Origin: Mycolicibacterium agri
Lineage (GTDB): Bacteria > Actinomycetota > Actinomycetes > Mycobacteriales > Mycobacteriaceae
Length of the DNA: 64,000 bases
NCBI RefSeq assembly: GCF_002553505.1
Contig: NZ_PDCP01000012.1
Span: 57,105 to 121,104, forward strand
Reading direction: 5' to 3'
Positions 8,624 through 16,823 of the stretch are shown here, in pieces; the first letter of the stretch is position 1; each line of letters begins with the position of its first letter. A program made the position numbers and the translations under genes. The notes beneath the pieces were generated by a model, which saw only the letters and a program-made list of their open reading frames with translations, was not told where the DNA came from and did not search any database.

Positions 8624-9894
8624 CCGAAACCGCTCACGGCGACGCTTCGGTGGAAGCCGCCGCAACCGACGCGCAGCCGCGCCATCCACTGCGCAACCGC
8701 CGGTTCGTCGCCTACTGGTTGGCGGGCATTGTCTCGAACATCGGGACGTGGCTGCAGAGCGTGACCGCCGGCGTGGTCATTTACGAGGTGACCGGGTCGG
8801 CGCTGATGGTCGGCGTGCTGGGTTTCGCCAACTTCGTGCCGGTGTTCCTGCTCGCCCTGCCTGGCGGCTACCTCGCCGACCGCTACGGGCCGCGCGCGGT
8901 GATCATCGTCGCGCACGCGGTGGCGTTCGTCATCGGTGTGGTGCTGACCGTGTTGGCCTGCCTCGGTCTGGCCAACGCCGCGGTGCTGATCGCCACCGCA
9001 GCGCTGTTCGGCATCAGTTATGCGATCGCCAAACCCGCGCTCAGCTCGATGGTTCCGGCGTTGGTGCCCAAGGACATCCTGCCGAAAGCCACCGCGGTGA
9101 ACACCCTGCAGTTCACCGTCGGGCAGATCGGCGGATCGCTGCTGTCGTCGGCGATCCTGGTCACCGCGGGCGCACCCTGGGCATTCGGCGTCAACTGTGT
9201 GAGCTTCCTCGGCCCCATCGCGGCGATGATCGTCATCGGTCCGATCGGCCGCAGCGCCAAACAGCGCAGGCAAGATCTCGAGGACAGTGACGGCGGCGCG
9301 CTGCGACTGGCGCGACGCACCCCACCGATGATCACACTGCTGCTGACCGTCGCCCTGGCCAACGCGGCGGTGGAGGGCCTGCGCACCCTGTCGCCGGCGT
9401 TCGTGACGCTCGGGCTGCACATCGATGTGTCACACTCCGGGTTGTTGATCGCCTCTTACAGCGGTGGGAGCCTCGCCGGCTTGTTGATCTTCGGAGGCGT
9501 CTACGCGCGGATCGGCGGTTTCCGAATGTTGTTGTGCGCGTTCGGGCTGACGGCAGTAGGCGCGGTCGCGCTGGGCACGACAACCCTGGTAACCGTGGCG
9601 GCGCTGGGCGCCGGCGTGATCGGCATCGGGTTCTCGTTCACGATCCCGGTTCTCAATTCGACACTGTTGTTGCTGTCGCCCGACGAGTACCGCGGACGGG
9701 TGATGTCGTTGTTCGCGATGGCGCACCTCGGCGTTCGCCCGGTGTGGTCACTGGCGGCTGGCGCAGTGACCAGCGCGCTCGGACCTCGCTGGGCATTGGG
9801 GGTTCTCGCGATCGTATCGGCCGTCACCCTTGCCGGGGTGCTGCGGCTGCGTGATGTCACCGAGCATCCCCCGGTGGGTGACGCCGTCAGTTGA
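8620..9894 (+). CDS. Major facilitator superfamily transporter (EntS/MFS_3-like)
   Basis: This encodes 424 residues starting with GTG 8620, overlapping the permease stop (GTGA). About 12 transmembrane segments are seen after a short hydrophilic N-terminus. The start of the first repeat (FVAYWLAGIVSNIGTWLQSV) is typical of the MFS_3/EntS subfamily, which includes siderophore and drug exporters. The loop GGYLADRYGPR matches the MFS motif between helices 2 and 3. As the last gene of the ggt-ABC operon it may export a product or side metabolite. Downstream lie 35 bases, then the convergent class II aldolase gene. Confidence 0.85.
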   Translation: MTETAHGDASVEAAATDAQPRHPLRNRRFVAYWLAGIVSNIGTWLQSVTAGVVIYEVTGSALMVGVLGFANFVPVFLLALPGGYLADRYGPRAVIIVAHAVAFVIGVVLTVLACLGLANAAVLIATAALFGISYAIAKPALSSMVPALVPKDILPKATAVNTLQFTVGQIGGSLLSSAILVTAGAPWAFGVNCVSFLGPIAAMIVIGPIGRSAKQRRQDLEDSDGGALRLARRTPPMITLLLTVALANAAVEGLRTLSPAFVTLGLHIDVSHSGLLIASYSGGSLAGLLIFGGVYARIGGFRMLLCAFGLTAVGAVALGTTTLVTVAALGAGVIGIGFSFTIPVLNSTLLLLSPDEYRGRVMSLFAMAHLGVRPVWSLAAGAVTSALGPRWALGVLAIVSAVTLAGVLRLRDVTEHPPVGDAVS

Positions 9895-9929
9895 TACGCA
9901 ATGGCCCGGTGGCCTTGTGCAAATCGGTT

Positions 9930-10640
9930 TTAGAGCACGCCGGCGGTCTTGCCCAGATGGATGTAGTGCTCCCAGACCTTGGCGGGCCGATGGCCGCCAC
10001 GTCCGTAGCTTTCACCGACGAGCCTGACCTCCTCGGCCGTCAGGGGCAACAGCTTTCCGCCCGCCTGGGTGGCCGCGAGCAGGGTCCTGGCGTTCTCCTC
10101 CAGATCGAGGCAGTCCATGAAGAGGACGTCGAAGCGGTTGGCCACCAACACGGTTCCGTGTGACCGCAGGAGGCAGGCGTCCGAGTCACCGAGGGTCCTG
10201 GCGACCGCGTCGCCCTGCTCGCGTGTGGTGATGTGCGTCGGATCGGGGTGAATGGGTAACCCGTTCGGGTGCTTGTAGGCGAAGTGGCGCATCGGCAGAA
10301 GCGGCGTGTTTACCATCGTGAAGGAGGTGGACAGCGTGGGGTGCCCGTGGCAGACCATGCCGACATCGGGACGCGCGCGATACACGCCGGTGTGGATGTC
10401 GGTCTCGGCGGGCGGCGGCACGTCGCCCTCGACAAGTTCGCCGTCGAGGTTCACCACGAGCAGGTCGCGCGGTGAGAGCGCGGCGCGGCTCATGTCGCGC
10501 GGTTGGATGAGCACGTGGTCGGTGCCGGGAATTCTGGCGCTGACGTGGCCGCTGTAGTCCAAAATCCCGCTGAACACGAGGAGACGGGTGCACGTGACAA
10601 GGTCCTCGCGCAACTGCATGGTGGTGTCGACAGAGGTCAT
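9930..10640 (-). CDS. Class II aldolase/adducin-family protein
   Basis: This encodes 236 residues from ATG 10640; an upstream extension to 10715 is Ser/Pro-rich and overlaps the previous gene. The fold is that of zinc-dependent class II aldolases such as L-fuculose-phosphate aldolase. SGHVSAR near residue 32 is the phosphate/substrate loop, HGHP supplies two metal histidines and SHGTVLVA the third. The acidic residue in ETDIH is the usual catalytic position. Related proteins also act as decarboxylases or dehydratases. It is the last gene of the operon that begins at 15440, 28 bases after the aspartase-like gene, and probably cleaves a hydroxy-acid intermediate of the pathway. Confidence 0.85.
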   Translation of the reverse strand: MTSVDTTMQLREDLVTCTRLLVFSGILDYSGHVSARIPGTDHVLIQPRDMSRAALSPRDLLVVNLDGELVEGDVPPPAETDIHTGVYRARPDVGMVCHGHPTLSTSFTMVNTPLLPMRHFAYKHPNGLPIHPDPTHITTREQGDAVARTLGDSDACLLRSHGTVLVANRFDVLFMDCLDLEENARTLLAATQAGGKLLPLTAEEVRLVGESYGRGGHRPAKVWEHYIHLGKTAGVL

Positions 10641-10668
10641 GCGCTTCCTTCTATCTGAGCTGTTCGGG

Positions 10669-12084
10669 CTATTCGGATGCGGAGACGGCGGTAGGAGGCC
10701 GCTGCGGCTCGACAAAGGCCTCGGGCCGCAGGAGCTCGGTCACCTGGTTGGGCGACAACAACTTCTGCTCGACCACCAACTCGGGTACCGCTCGGCCGGT
10801 CGCGAGGGCCAGTTTGGCGATTCTGGCGCCCTCGGTGTAGCCGATGAACGGGTTCAGCGCGGTGATCACGCCGATCGAGTTGACGACGGACTCATATAGC
10901 CGGTCCCTGTTCGCCGTGATGCCGATGACGCATTTGTCGATCAACGCCCCAGCGGCGGCCTCGAGATGTGTCAGGGATTTGAACAGGCTGTGCGCGATGA
11001 TGGGTTCGAAGGCGTTCAGCTGCAGTTGGCCTGCTTCTGCGGCCATGGAGATCGTGACGTCGTTGCCGACGACCTCGAACGCCACCTGATTGACGGCTTC
11101 GGGGATCACCGGGTTCACCTTGCCCGGCATGATGCTCGAACCGGCCTGCACCTCAGGCAGATTGATCTCGTTTAAGCCCGCTCGCGGGCCCGACGACAGC
11201 AGCCGCAAGTCGTTGCAGATCTTCGACAATTTGAGCGCGGTGCGCTTCAGCACCCCGGACACCTGGACGAAGGCGCCGACGTCCTGGGTTGCCTCGACGA
11301 GGTCGCTGGCGGTGGCGAGCGACAGCCCGGTAAGCGCGCACAGCTTCCTACAGGCCAGTTCCGGATACCGGGGGTCGGCGTTGAGGCCGGTGCCGATCGC
11401 GGTGCCGCCGAGGTTGATCTCGGAAACCAATTGGCCGGCCTCGAGAAGCCGTTCGGCGTCCTCGGTGACCATGACGGCGTAGGTGCCGAACTCCTGCCCC
11501 AGCGTCATCGGAACCGCGTCCTGTAGCTGCGTGCGGCCCATCTTGACCACGTCACCGAACTCGACCGCCTTGGCGCGGAACGCCTTCGCCAGATCCAGTA
11601 ACGTGGCGTGCAGCTGGGCAATCTGCATGCGCAGTGCCACCTTGATCGCCGTCGGATAGGTGTCGTTGGTGCTCTGGCCGAGGTTGACGTGGTCGAGCGG
11701 ATGCAGATGCTGGTACTCGCCGCGGCAGTGCCCCATCAGCTCCAGAGCCCGGTTGGCGATGACCTCGTTGGCGTTCATGTTCGTCGAGGTACCCGCGCCG
11801 CCCTGTATGACGTCGACGACGAAGCTGTCGTGGAAGCGCCCATCCTGGATTTCCTCGCAGGCGCGCACGATCGCGTCGGCTCGTCGCGCATCCAGCAGGC
11901 CGAGATCGCGGTTCGCAAGCGCGGCAGCCTGTTTCACGGTCGCCAACGCGGCGACGAACTCGGGGTAGTTCGACACCGCAACCCCGCTGATCGCGAAGTT
12001 CTGCAGCGCCCGTGCAGTGTGCACGCCGTAGTAGACGTCGTCCGGCAGGGTCATCGACCCCAAGGAGTCGGCCTCGACCCGCAT
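10669..12084 (-). CDS. aspA: Aspartate ammonia-lyase family enzyme
   Basis: This encodes 471 residues, the normal length for aspartase/fumarase C. The family signature GSSIMPGKVNP, which holds the catalytic serine loop, is present, as are GAGTSTNMNANEVIANRA and HVNLGQSTNDT. These favour aspartase over fumarase. The reaction would release ammonia and fumarate from aspartate, or from an N-substituted aspartate. It lies 5 bases after the LLM gene in the catabolic operon 15440-9930. Here it is likely a pathway enzyme that delivers carbon to the citric acid cycle, not the housekeeping aspartase. Substrate specificity cannot be read from the sequence. Confidence 0.88.
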   Translation of the reverse strand: MRVEADSLGSMTLPDDVYYGVHTARALQNFAISGVAVSNYPEFVAALATVKQAAALANRDLGLLDARRADAIVRACEEIQDGRFHDSFVVDVIQGGAGTSTNMNANEVIANRALELMGHCRGEYQHLHPLDHVNLGQSTNDTYPTAIKVALRMQIAQLHATLLDLAKAFRAKAVEFGDVVKMGRTQLQDAVPMTLGQEFGTYAVMVTEDAERLLEAGQLVSEINLGGTAIGTGLNADPRYPELACRKLCALTGLSLATASDLVEATQDVGAFVQVSGVLKRTALKLSKICNDLRLLSSGPRAGLNEINLPEVQAGSSIMPGKVNPVIPEAVNQVAFEVVGNDVTISMAAEAGQLQLNAFEPIIAHSLFKSLTHLEAAAGALIDKCVIGITANRDRLYESVVNSIGVITALNPFIGYTEGARIAKLALATGRAVPELVVEQKLLSPNQVTELLRPEAFVEPQRPPTAVSASE

Positions 12085-12089
12085 GGGTT

Positions 12090-13067
12090 TCAGCCGCGCA
12101 ATCGGGGCAGTACTTCCTGACCCAGGAGCTTGATCTGCTCGAAGAACCGCTCGAACTTGAAGCGGAAGTCGAACACCAGGTGCTGGGTGCCGAGGTCCTG
12201 GAACTTCTTCACCTCGCCGACAACCTCATCGGGTGAACCCACGATCAGCTGGCCTTCAAGGTCTTCCACGGTCTCGAACTTGCCCGACGGCGGACGCACC
12301 GCGAACTTGGACTTGTTGGCCCATGCCAGCAGGCCCGGGATGTTGACGTACTTCAGCGCCTCGTCGCGGGTCTCCTCGATGCTGGTCGGTGGGATCACCG
12401 CGATCGTCGGCAACTCCCGGCCCTTCTTCTCCGACAACTCGCGCATGGTGTCGATCCGCTTGGCCATGGTCTGCAGGGAGATTCGACCCGGCATCCAGCC
12501 GTCGCAGAACTCGACCGCCAACCGCGCCGAGCGTGGAGTGGCGCCGCAGTACCAGAACGGCACCCGTCCGCCGACCGGCTTCGGTTCGATGGTGATGTCG
12601 TTGAACTTGAAGTTGTCGTCGGCATAGTCGACGTTGTTCTCGGTGAAGACCCGGCGCAGGATCTCTGCGTTCGAGCGCACCAACTCCACCCGGTCGCGAT
12701 CGCCCCATTCGATGGCCTCGAACTCGTGGTCGAAGGTGCCTGCACCGAAGCCGAGGATCAATCGCGGACCGACCAATTGGGTGATCGTCCCGGCCATCAG
12801 CGCGGTCACCAGCGGGTGCCGGAACGGGATCAGCGACCCGGTGCCCAGCTCGATGCGTTCGGTGACCGCACCGATCGCCGTCAACGTGGTCAACGCGTCG
12901 TAGAACGTCCGGTTCGGCTTCTCCATTTCGCCGTGCGGCTCGAACACCAGATGGTCGCGCACCCACACCGAGTCGAAGCCGACGTCCTCGGCCAGCTTCG
13001 ACCCTTCGAGGAGCTTTTCCCTGCTTGCGTGCTCACCGAAATGGGGCAGCAACAATCCGAACTTCAT
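12090..13067 (-). CDS. LLM-class flavin/F420-dependent oxidoreductase 1
   Basis: This encodes 325 residues from ATG 13067 with the luciferase-like TIM barrel pattern: MKFGLLLPHFG at the N-terminus, DSVWVRDH around residue 34, the GTGSLIPFRHP strand, and GFGAGTFDHEFEA in the region that contacts the cofactor. Mycobacterial members use either FMNH2 as oxygenases or F420 as reductases/dehydrogenases; the sequence alone does not decide. It follows the amidohydrolase gene by one base, so it is co-translated. In a ring-degradation pathway it could insert oxygen next to nitrogen or reduce an imine. Confidence 0.87.
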   Translation of the reverse strand: MKFGLLLPHFGEHASREKLLEGSKLAEDVGFDSVWVRDHLVFEPHGEMEKPNRTFYDALTTLTAIGAVTERIELGTGSLIPFRHPLVTALMAGTITQLVGPRLILGFGAGTFDHEFEAIEWGDRDRVELVRSNAEILRRVFTENNVDYADDNFKFNDITIEPKPVGGRVPFWYCGATPRSARLAVEFCDGWMPGRISLQTMAKRIDTMRELSEKKGRELPTIAVIPPTSIEETRDEALKYVNIPGLLAWANKSKFAVRPPSGKFETVEDLEGQLIVGSPDEVVGEVKKFQDLGTQHLVFDFRFKFERFFEQIKLLGQEVLPRLRG

Positions 13068-13068
13068 A

Positions 13069-14493
13069 TCAGTTGTTTCCTCCGGAGGCGTTGGCGGTCG
13101 CGAGCCGCTTCTCTGATTCGGCGCCCGCGGTCGCGAGTCGGCCGTGTCCTGGGTCGCCGACGACGGATCCGTCGGCGAATACTTCTGTGCCCCTGACGAA
13201 TGTGCGCTCGATCGCGGCGGTGATCTCACGGCCGTCGTAAGGGGTCCAACCGCACCTCGAGAGCACGCCGTCGTTGGAGATGGTCCACGGTGCGGCCATG
13301 TCGGCGACGACGAGGTCTGCGTCGGCGCCCACCTCGATGGTGCCCTTGATGCCCCGCAGACCGAAAGCTTCGGCCGGGCGCGTGGCGACCAGCGACACCG
13401 CTCGCTCGAGTGTGAGCTTGCCCCGGTTCACCGCGTCCAACAGCAGGGGGTAGTAGTACTGGATGCCCGGAGTACCGGTGTGGCAACTCCACATCTGCGT
13501 CCAGCCGATCTCCTTCTCCTCGCGCGTATGCGGCGCGTGATCGGATGAGCAGATGTCGATCGTGCCGTCGGTCATGCCTTCCCAGATGGCATTCCGGCCT
13601 TCATCGGGCACCCAGTAAGACAGTGCGTACGGTCCGAGGCGTTCCACGTCGTCCCATGTGGACAGGAACGGCCCCCAGTGGTTGACCTCGCAGGTAACGT
13701 CGATACCGGCGGCTTTCGCGCGGCGCACCGCCTCGATCGAGCGCTTGGTCTGCATGTGTGCGATATGGATCGGACAGCCGGACGCTTCCGCCAACCGCAG
13801 GCACACGTCGATCGCGGTGTCCCAAATGACGCCTGAGCGTGCGGCATACGCCGATGCGTAACCCTGCGGGGTGTTTTCGCCGCGCGCCAGATACTCGCCC
13901 TCGATGTAATCCATCAGCGCCTGGTCGTGCGGGTGGATGATGAATCGCTTACCGGTCTTGGCGATCAGATCCATCATCTTCAACAGGTGCCCGTGGTCGT
14001 GCATGCCGGTGCCCGCGGGGTGCGGATAGGTACGTCCGGTGTCGACGACCATGTAGATCTTGAAGGCGCACACGCCCATTTCGGCCATGGGCTGGATCTG
14101 GTCGTAGTTGGTGGGGGCGGGGTTGTGGTTGTAGTCGACGATGGAAGTCCGGCCGTACCGGTCGAATACGTCGTTCAGCGTTTCGACGTCGTTGGTGGGC
14201 GGGTTCAGATTCGGCATCCCGAAGATCGTCGTCACTCCGCCGACGGCAGCCTGACGCGACGTGGTCTCGATGTCCTCCTTGTGCTCGAATCCCGGCTCGC
14301 GGGTGTGCACGTGCACGTCGACCATGCCGGGCAACACCAGCTTGCCGGTGACGTCGACGGTGCGGTCTGCCTCAGCGGGCACGCTGGGATGCACCAGGCC
14401 GACGATCTTCTCGTTGTCGACAAGCACGTCGGCCGTGACATTGCCCGCCGGCGTCGCCACCGTGCCGCCGCTCAACCTCAGATCGATGCTCAT
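13069..14493 (-). CDS. Cyclic amidohydrolase (dihydroorotase/allantoinase/hydantoinase family)
   Basis: This encodes 474 residues from ATG 14493. All metal-centre elements are visible: H61-x-H63 in VDVHVHTREPG, the carboxylated-lysine candidate K145 in CAFKIYM, histidines at 187/189 and 246, and D318 in SSDHAPHT. The HTREPG and DHAPH motifs are typical of the dihydroorotase-allantoinase branch, which opens or closes cyclic amides and ureides. No pyrimidine genes are nearby, so a catabolic ring-opening role is more likely than pyrimidine synthesis. The start overlaps the stop of the upstream hydrolase (ATGA), so the genes are co-translated. An enamidase-like role in N-heterocycle breakdown is possible. 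Confidence 0.87.
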   Translation of the reverse strand: MSIDLRLSGGTVATPAGNVTADVLVDNEKIVGLVHPSVPAEADRTVDVTGKLVLPGMVDVHVHTREPGFEHKEDIETTSRQAAVGGVTTIFGMPNLNPPTNDVETLNDVFDRYGRTSIVDYNHNPAPTNYDQIQPMAEMGVCAFKIYMVVDTGRTYPHPAGTGMHDHGHLLKMMDLIAKTGKRFIIHPHDQALMDYIEGEYLARGENTPQGYASAYAARSGVIWDTAIDVCLRLAEASGCPIHIAHMQTKRSIEAVRRAKAAGIDVTCEVNHWGPFLSTWDDVERLGPYALSYWVPDEGRNAIWEGMTDGTIDICSSDHAPHTREEKEIGWTQMWSCHTGTPGIQYYYPLLLDAVNRGKLTLERAVSLVATRPAEAFGLRGIKGTIEVGADADLVVADMAAPWTISNDGVLSRCGWTPYDGREITAAIERTFVRGTEVFADGSVVGDPGHGRLATAGAESEKRLATANASGGNN

Positions 14494-15440
14494 GCCCGTG
14501 CTCCTGTCGTTAGATTGGTCTGACCGTTGTGGCTTATTGTGCTGCGCACTACGAGATCGACTGGCTGCACGTGGATGTCGAACCATTCGACGATCCGCGG
14601 CGTGGTCTGCTCCCAGTACTGGTCGTAAGCGGCGTAGTGCGTGGTGTGGCGTTGGATGATGAGTTCCTTGGGGCCGGATGCGGCTGCGTACAGCGCTTCG
14701 GCGTGGTCGGTCGGCGTCGTCGCATCACCTTCGACACCGATCACCAGCAGCGGCGTCGTCAGGTTGGCGGCCGCGGCCAGCGGCTGGTAATTGAGGATCT
14801 CGTCGGCACATGCCAACGGCACATCGGTCGGAATGCGGCCGTCCACATCGGCTTTAACCTTGGTCGTCCGGCGCTCCGCCGACGGCACCATGATCTCCTC
14901 GCGGGGGTGCACCCGACGGCCTGCGCCCTCGATCACCCGCCGCTTGCGGTCGGCCTCCAATTCGGAGAGGAATGCCAACCATTCGGATTCCGAACGCATC
15001 CGGTGCAGCCAGTCCCTGCCATCCGCAACGGGAACCTGGCTGACCGCGGCCTTGATGCGCGGGTCGGCCGCCGCCAGTAGCACCGCGTTGCCGCCACCGG
15101 TGCCACCGCTGCCGAAGACGCCGATGGCGTCGGCGACCACGTCGTCGCGGGTGGTCAGGTACGTGACGGCGTTGATCAGATCCTGCAACTGCCAGGCCGG
15201 CGAGATCATCCCCCGGTCGCCTTCGGAGTCGCCGAATCCGCGGTAGTCGAAGATCAGCACGCCGAACCCGGCTTCGGTGAGGGCCTCGTGGTAGCGCACG
15301 TAGAGCTTGGAGTCCTTGAGCCCCAACCACCCTGGGCCCTGGACGATCGCCCGGAACGGCCCGCCCCCCTGGTCGGAGGTGCGCCACAGGGCGTCTATTC
15401 GTTGACCTTCGCTATAGAAGGTGACGGGGGTGGTGCGCAT
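14490..15440 (-). CDS. Alpha/beta hydrolase with Thr at the nucleophile elbow
   Basis: This 316-residue alpha/beta hydrolase resembles the X-Pro dipeptidyl-peptidase/BAAT-like group (GPGWLGLKDS, FDYRGFGDSEGDRG). The nucleophile elbow reads GGTGG with Thr114 where most relatives have Ser. The acid is probably the Asp in VEGDATTP and the base the His in RHTTHYAAYD. It is first in the catabolic operon. Its start lies 45 bases from a 17-bp element shared with the promoter at 21127. It may cleave an ester, amide or C-C bond of an open-chain intermediate. Whether Thr114 is functional is uncertain. Confidence 0.82.
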   Translation of the reverse strand: MRTTPVTFYSEGQRIDALWRTSDQGGGPFRAIVQGPGWLGLKDSKLYVRYHEALTEAGFGVLIFDYRGFGDSEGDRGMISPAWQLQDLINAVTYLTTRDDVVADAIGVFGSGGTGGGNAVLLAAADPRIKAAVSQVPVADGRDWLHRMRSESEWLAFLSELEADRKRRVIEGAGRRVHPREEIMVPSAERRTTKVKADVDGRIPTDVPLACADEILNYQPLAAAANLTTPLLVIGVEGDATTPTDHAEALYAAASGPKELIIQRHTTHYAAYDQYWEQTTPRIVEWFDIHVQPVDLVVRSTISHNGQTNLTTGARA

Positions 15441-15484
15441 GCCGCGGCTTCTCCTCCTCTACCTGAGGACCAGGTGCGTCTTCC

Positions 15485-15501
15485 ATCTTATATACAAAAT
15501 C
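15485..15501. promoter_or_regulatory. 17-bp AT-rich element upstream of the hydrolase-amidohydrolase operon
   Basis: ATCTTATATACAAAATC on the + strand lies in the 80-bp gap between the operon start (15440) and the preceding MFS gene. It matches ATCTTGGATACAGAATC at 21172-21188 at 14 of 17 positions. Both sit 45 bases upstream of their start codons. Read in gene direction, TGTATATAAGAT could include a -10 box, so it may be promoter, operator or both. Confidence 0.5.
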
Positions 15502-15520
15502 CAAAATTCAAAACGTGGGG

Positions 15521-16783
15521 TTACCGCTTCTCGTCCGTTCTCTCTGGTTCAGCGCTGTCCGTCGGCTGTTCTGCGCTGTCCGTCGAGGCCGTAATGGACT
15601 GCAAGTCACGCTGGACCCCCGCGACGCGGCGCGCGACGGCGGCGCCAACCACGCTCAATCCGGCGAAGGCGAAGAACGTCTGCGGGATCGACAACGCCAG
15701 CGTGACAGCGCCGAACAGCAAGGGCGAGGTGAATTTTCCGATGTTGCGAACGGTGCCGGTCAACCCGATATACGCCATCCGCGTACCGGTTGGCGCCATC
15801 TCGTTGGCCAAGACGTTGTGCGCCACCCCATAGATGCCGTCTTGAATTCCGTAGAGCAGCAAGCCGATCGCCACCACCGCTGCTGCGCCTGCCCATCCGA
15901 TGAGGACGAGGCTGATCGCGATGAGCAGCATGCAGCCGAAGATCATTTCCGACGACCGCCAGCGAGAAGCCAACTTCTCCGACAACAGGGCCGTCACGGC
16001 CGACAACGCGCCGCACGCGCCGACCAGCCAACCGACCGTCGCCGCCGACATGCCGACCTGATCGACCGCGAGCACCGGCGTGTAGGTCAGCACCGCGAAC
16101 TTGAAGATGAAGCGTGCCGCGGCCAGGATCTGCACACCGACGATCGCCGGCGCCTTCCACACCGACACCTTGGCGGCGTCGCCTGCCTTGCGCGGCTCGT
16201 CTTGGCGATCCTTGAGCACAAACCACGCGACGACGGCCAGCGGAAGAGTCAACAGCTGTGTGGCGAACGGCGCGAACCACGACACCGCCAACAACATGCC
16301 GCCGATCACCGGGAACACCGATTCCGATGCGGCCATCGCCACGATGCGCCGGCTCTGATCGCGATGGGCGGCCCGCCCCGACAGGGCGGCCGACCCGATG
16401 ATGCCGACCGTGATGGACTGCAACGCCCCGAACACGATGCCTTGGACGAACCGCACGGCCAGCAGGGTGCCGAGATCGTGTGCGAACAACAGCAGCAGGC
16501 CGCCCAGACCGAAGACGGTGAGTCCACCGACCACTACCTTGCGCGGTCCGATCCGCTCGGTCAGCACGCCCGCGGCGAACGCCGAGAACACACCGGGCAA
16601 CAGGTAAACGCTTGTGATGAGGCCGACTTGGAAGTTGTCGAGGCCGAAGTGGTCGCGGATGGCCGGGATCGCCGGAACGATGCCCTGCATGCCGGATGTG
16701 ATGAAACCGGCGGTCAGCGCGGCCACCCAGACTGTCGCACCCACACCCGGCGGACGTTGCGCACGCGTGTCGGAGCGCACCAT
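15521..16783 (-). CDS. Major facilitator superfamily transporter
   Basis: This encodes 420 residues with about 12 transmembrane segments. The helix 2-3 loop AAGVLTERIGPRKVVV is the classic MFS motif. It is distinct from the EntS-like MFS at 8620. The C-terminal 40 residues are hydrophilic with a repeated DSAEQPTDSAEP-like stretch. It follows the fused TctA-TctB gene by 40 bases and is the last gene of the 21127-15521 operon. It probably moves the same compound or a pathway product across the membrane. Substrate unknown. Confidence 0.85.
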   Translation of the reverse strand: MVRSDTRAQRPPGVGATVWVAALTAGFITSGMQGIVPAIPAIRDHFGLDNFQVGLITSVYLLPGVFSAFAAGVLTERIGPRKVVVGGLTVFGLGGLLLLFAHDLGTLLAVRFVQGIVFGALQSITVGIIGSAALSGRAAHRDQSRRIVAMAASESVFPVIGGMLLAVSWFAPFATQLLTLPLAVVAWFVLKDRQDEPRKAGDAAKVSVWKAPAIVGVQILAAARFIFKFAVLTYTPVLAVDQVGMSAATVGWLVGACGALSAVTALLSEKLASRWRSSEMIFGCMLLIAISLVLIGWAGAAAVVAIGLLLYGIQDGIYGVAHNVLANEMAPTGTRMAYIGLTGTVRNIGKFTSPLLFGAVTLALSIPQTFFAFAGLSVVGAAVARRVAGVQRDLQSITASTDSAEQPTDSAEPERTDEKR

Positions 16784-16823
16784 TTCTCCCCCTTACCTCC
16801 TTCGGCGATGTCCCGTGCGGCCT

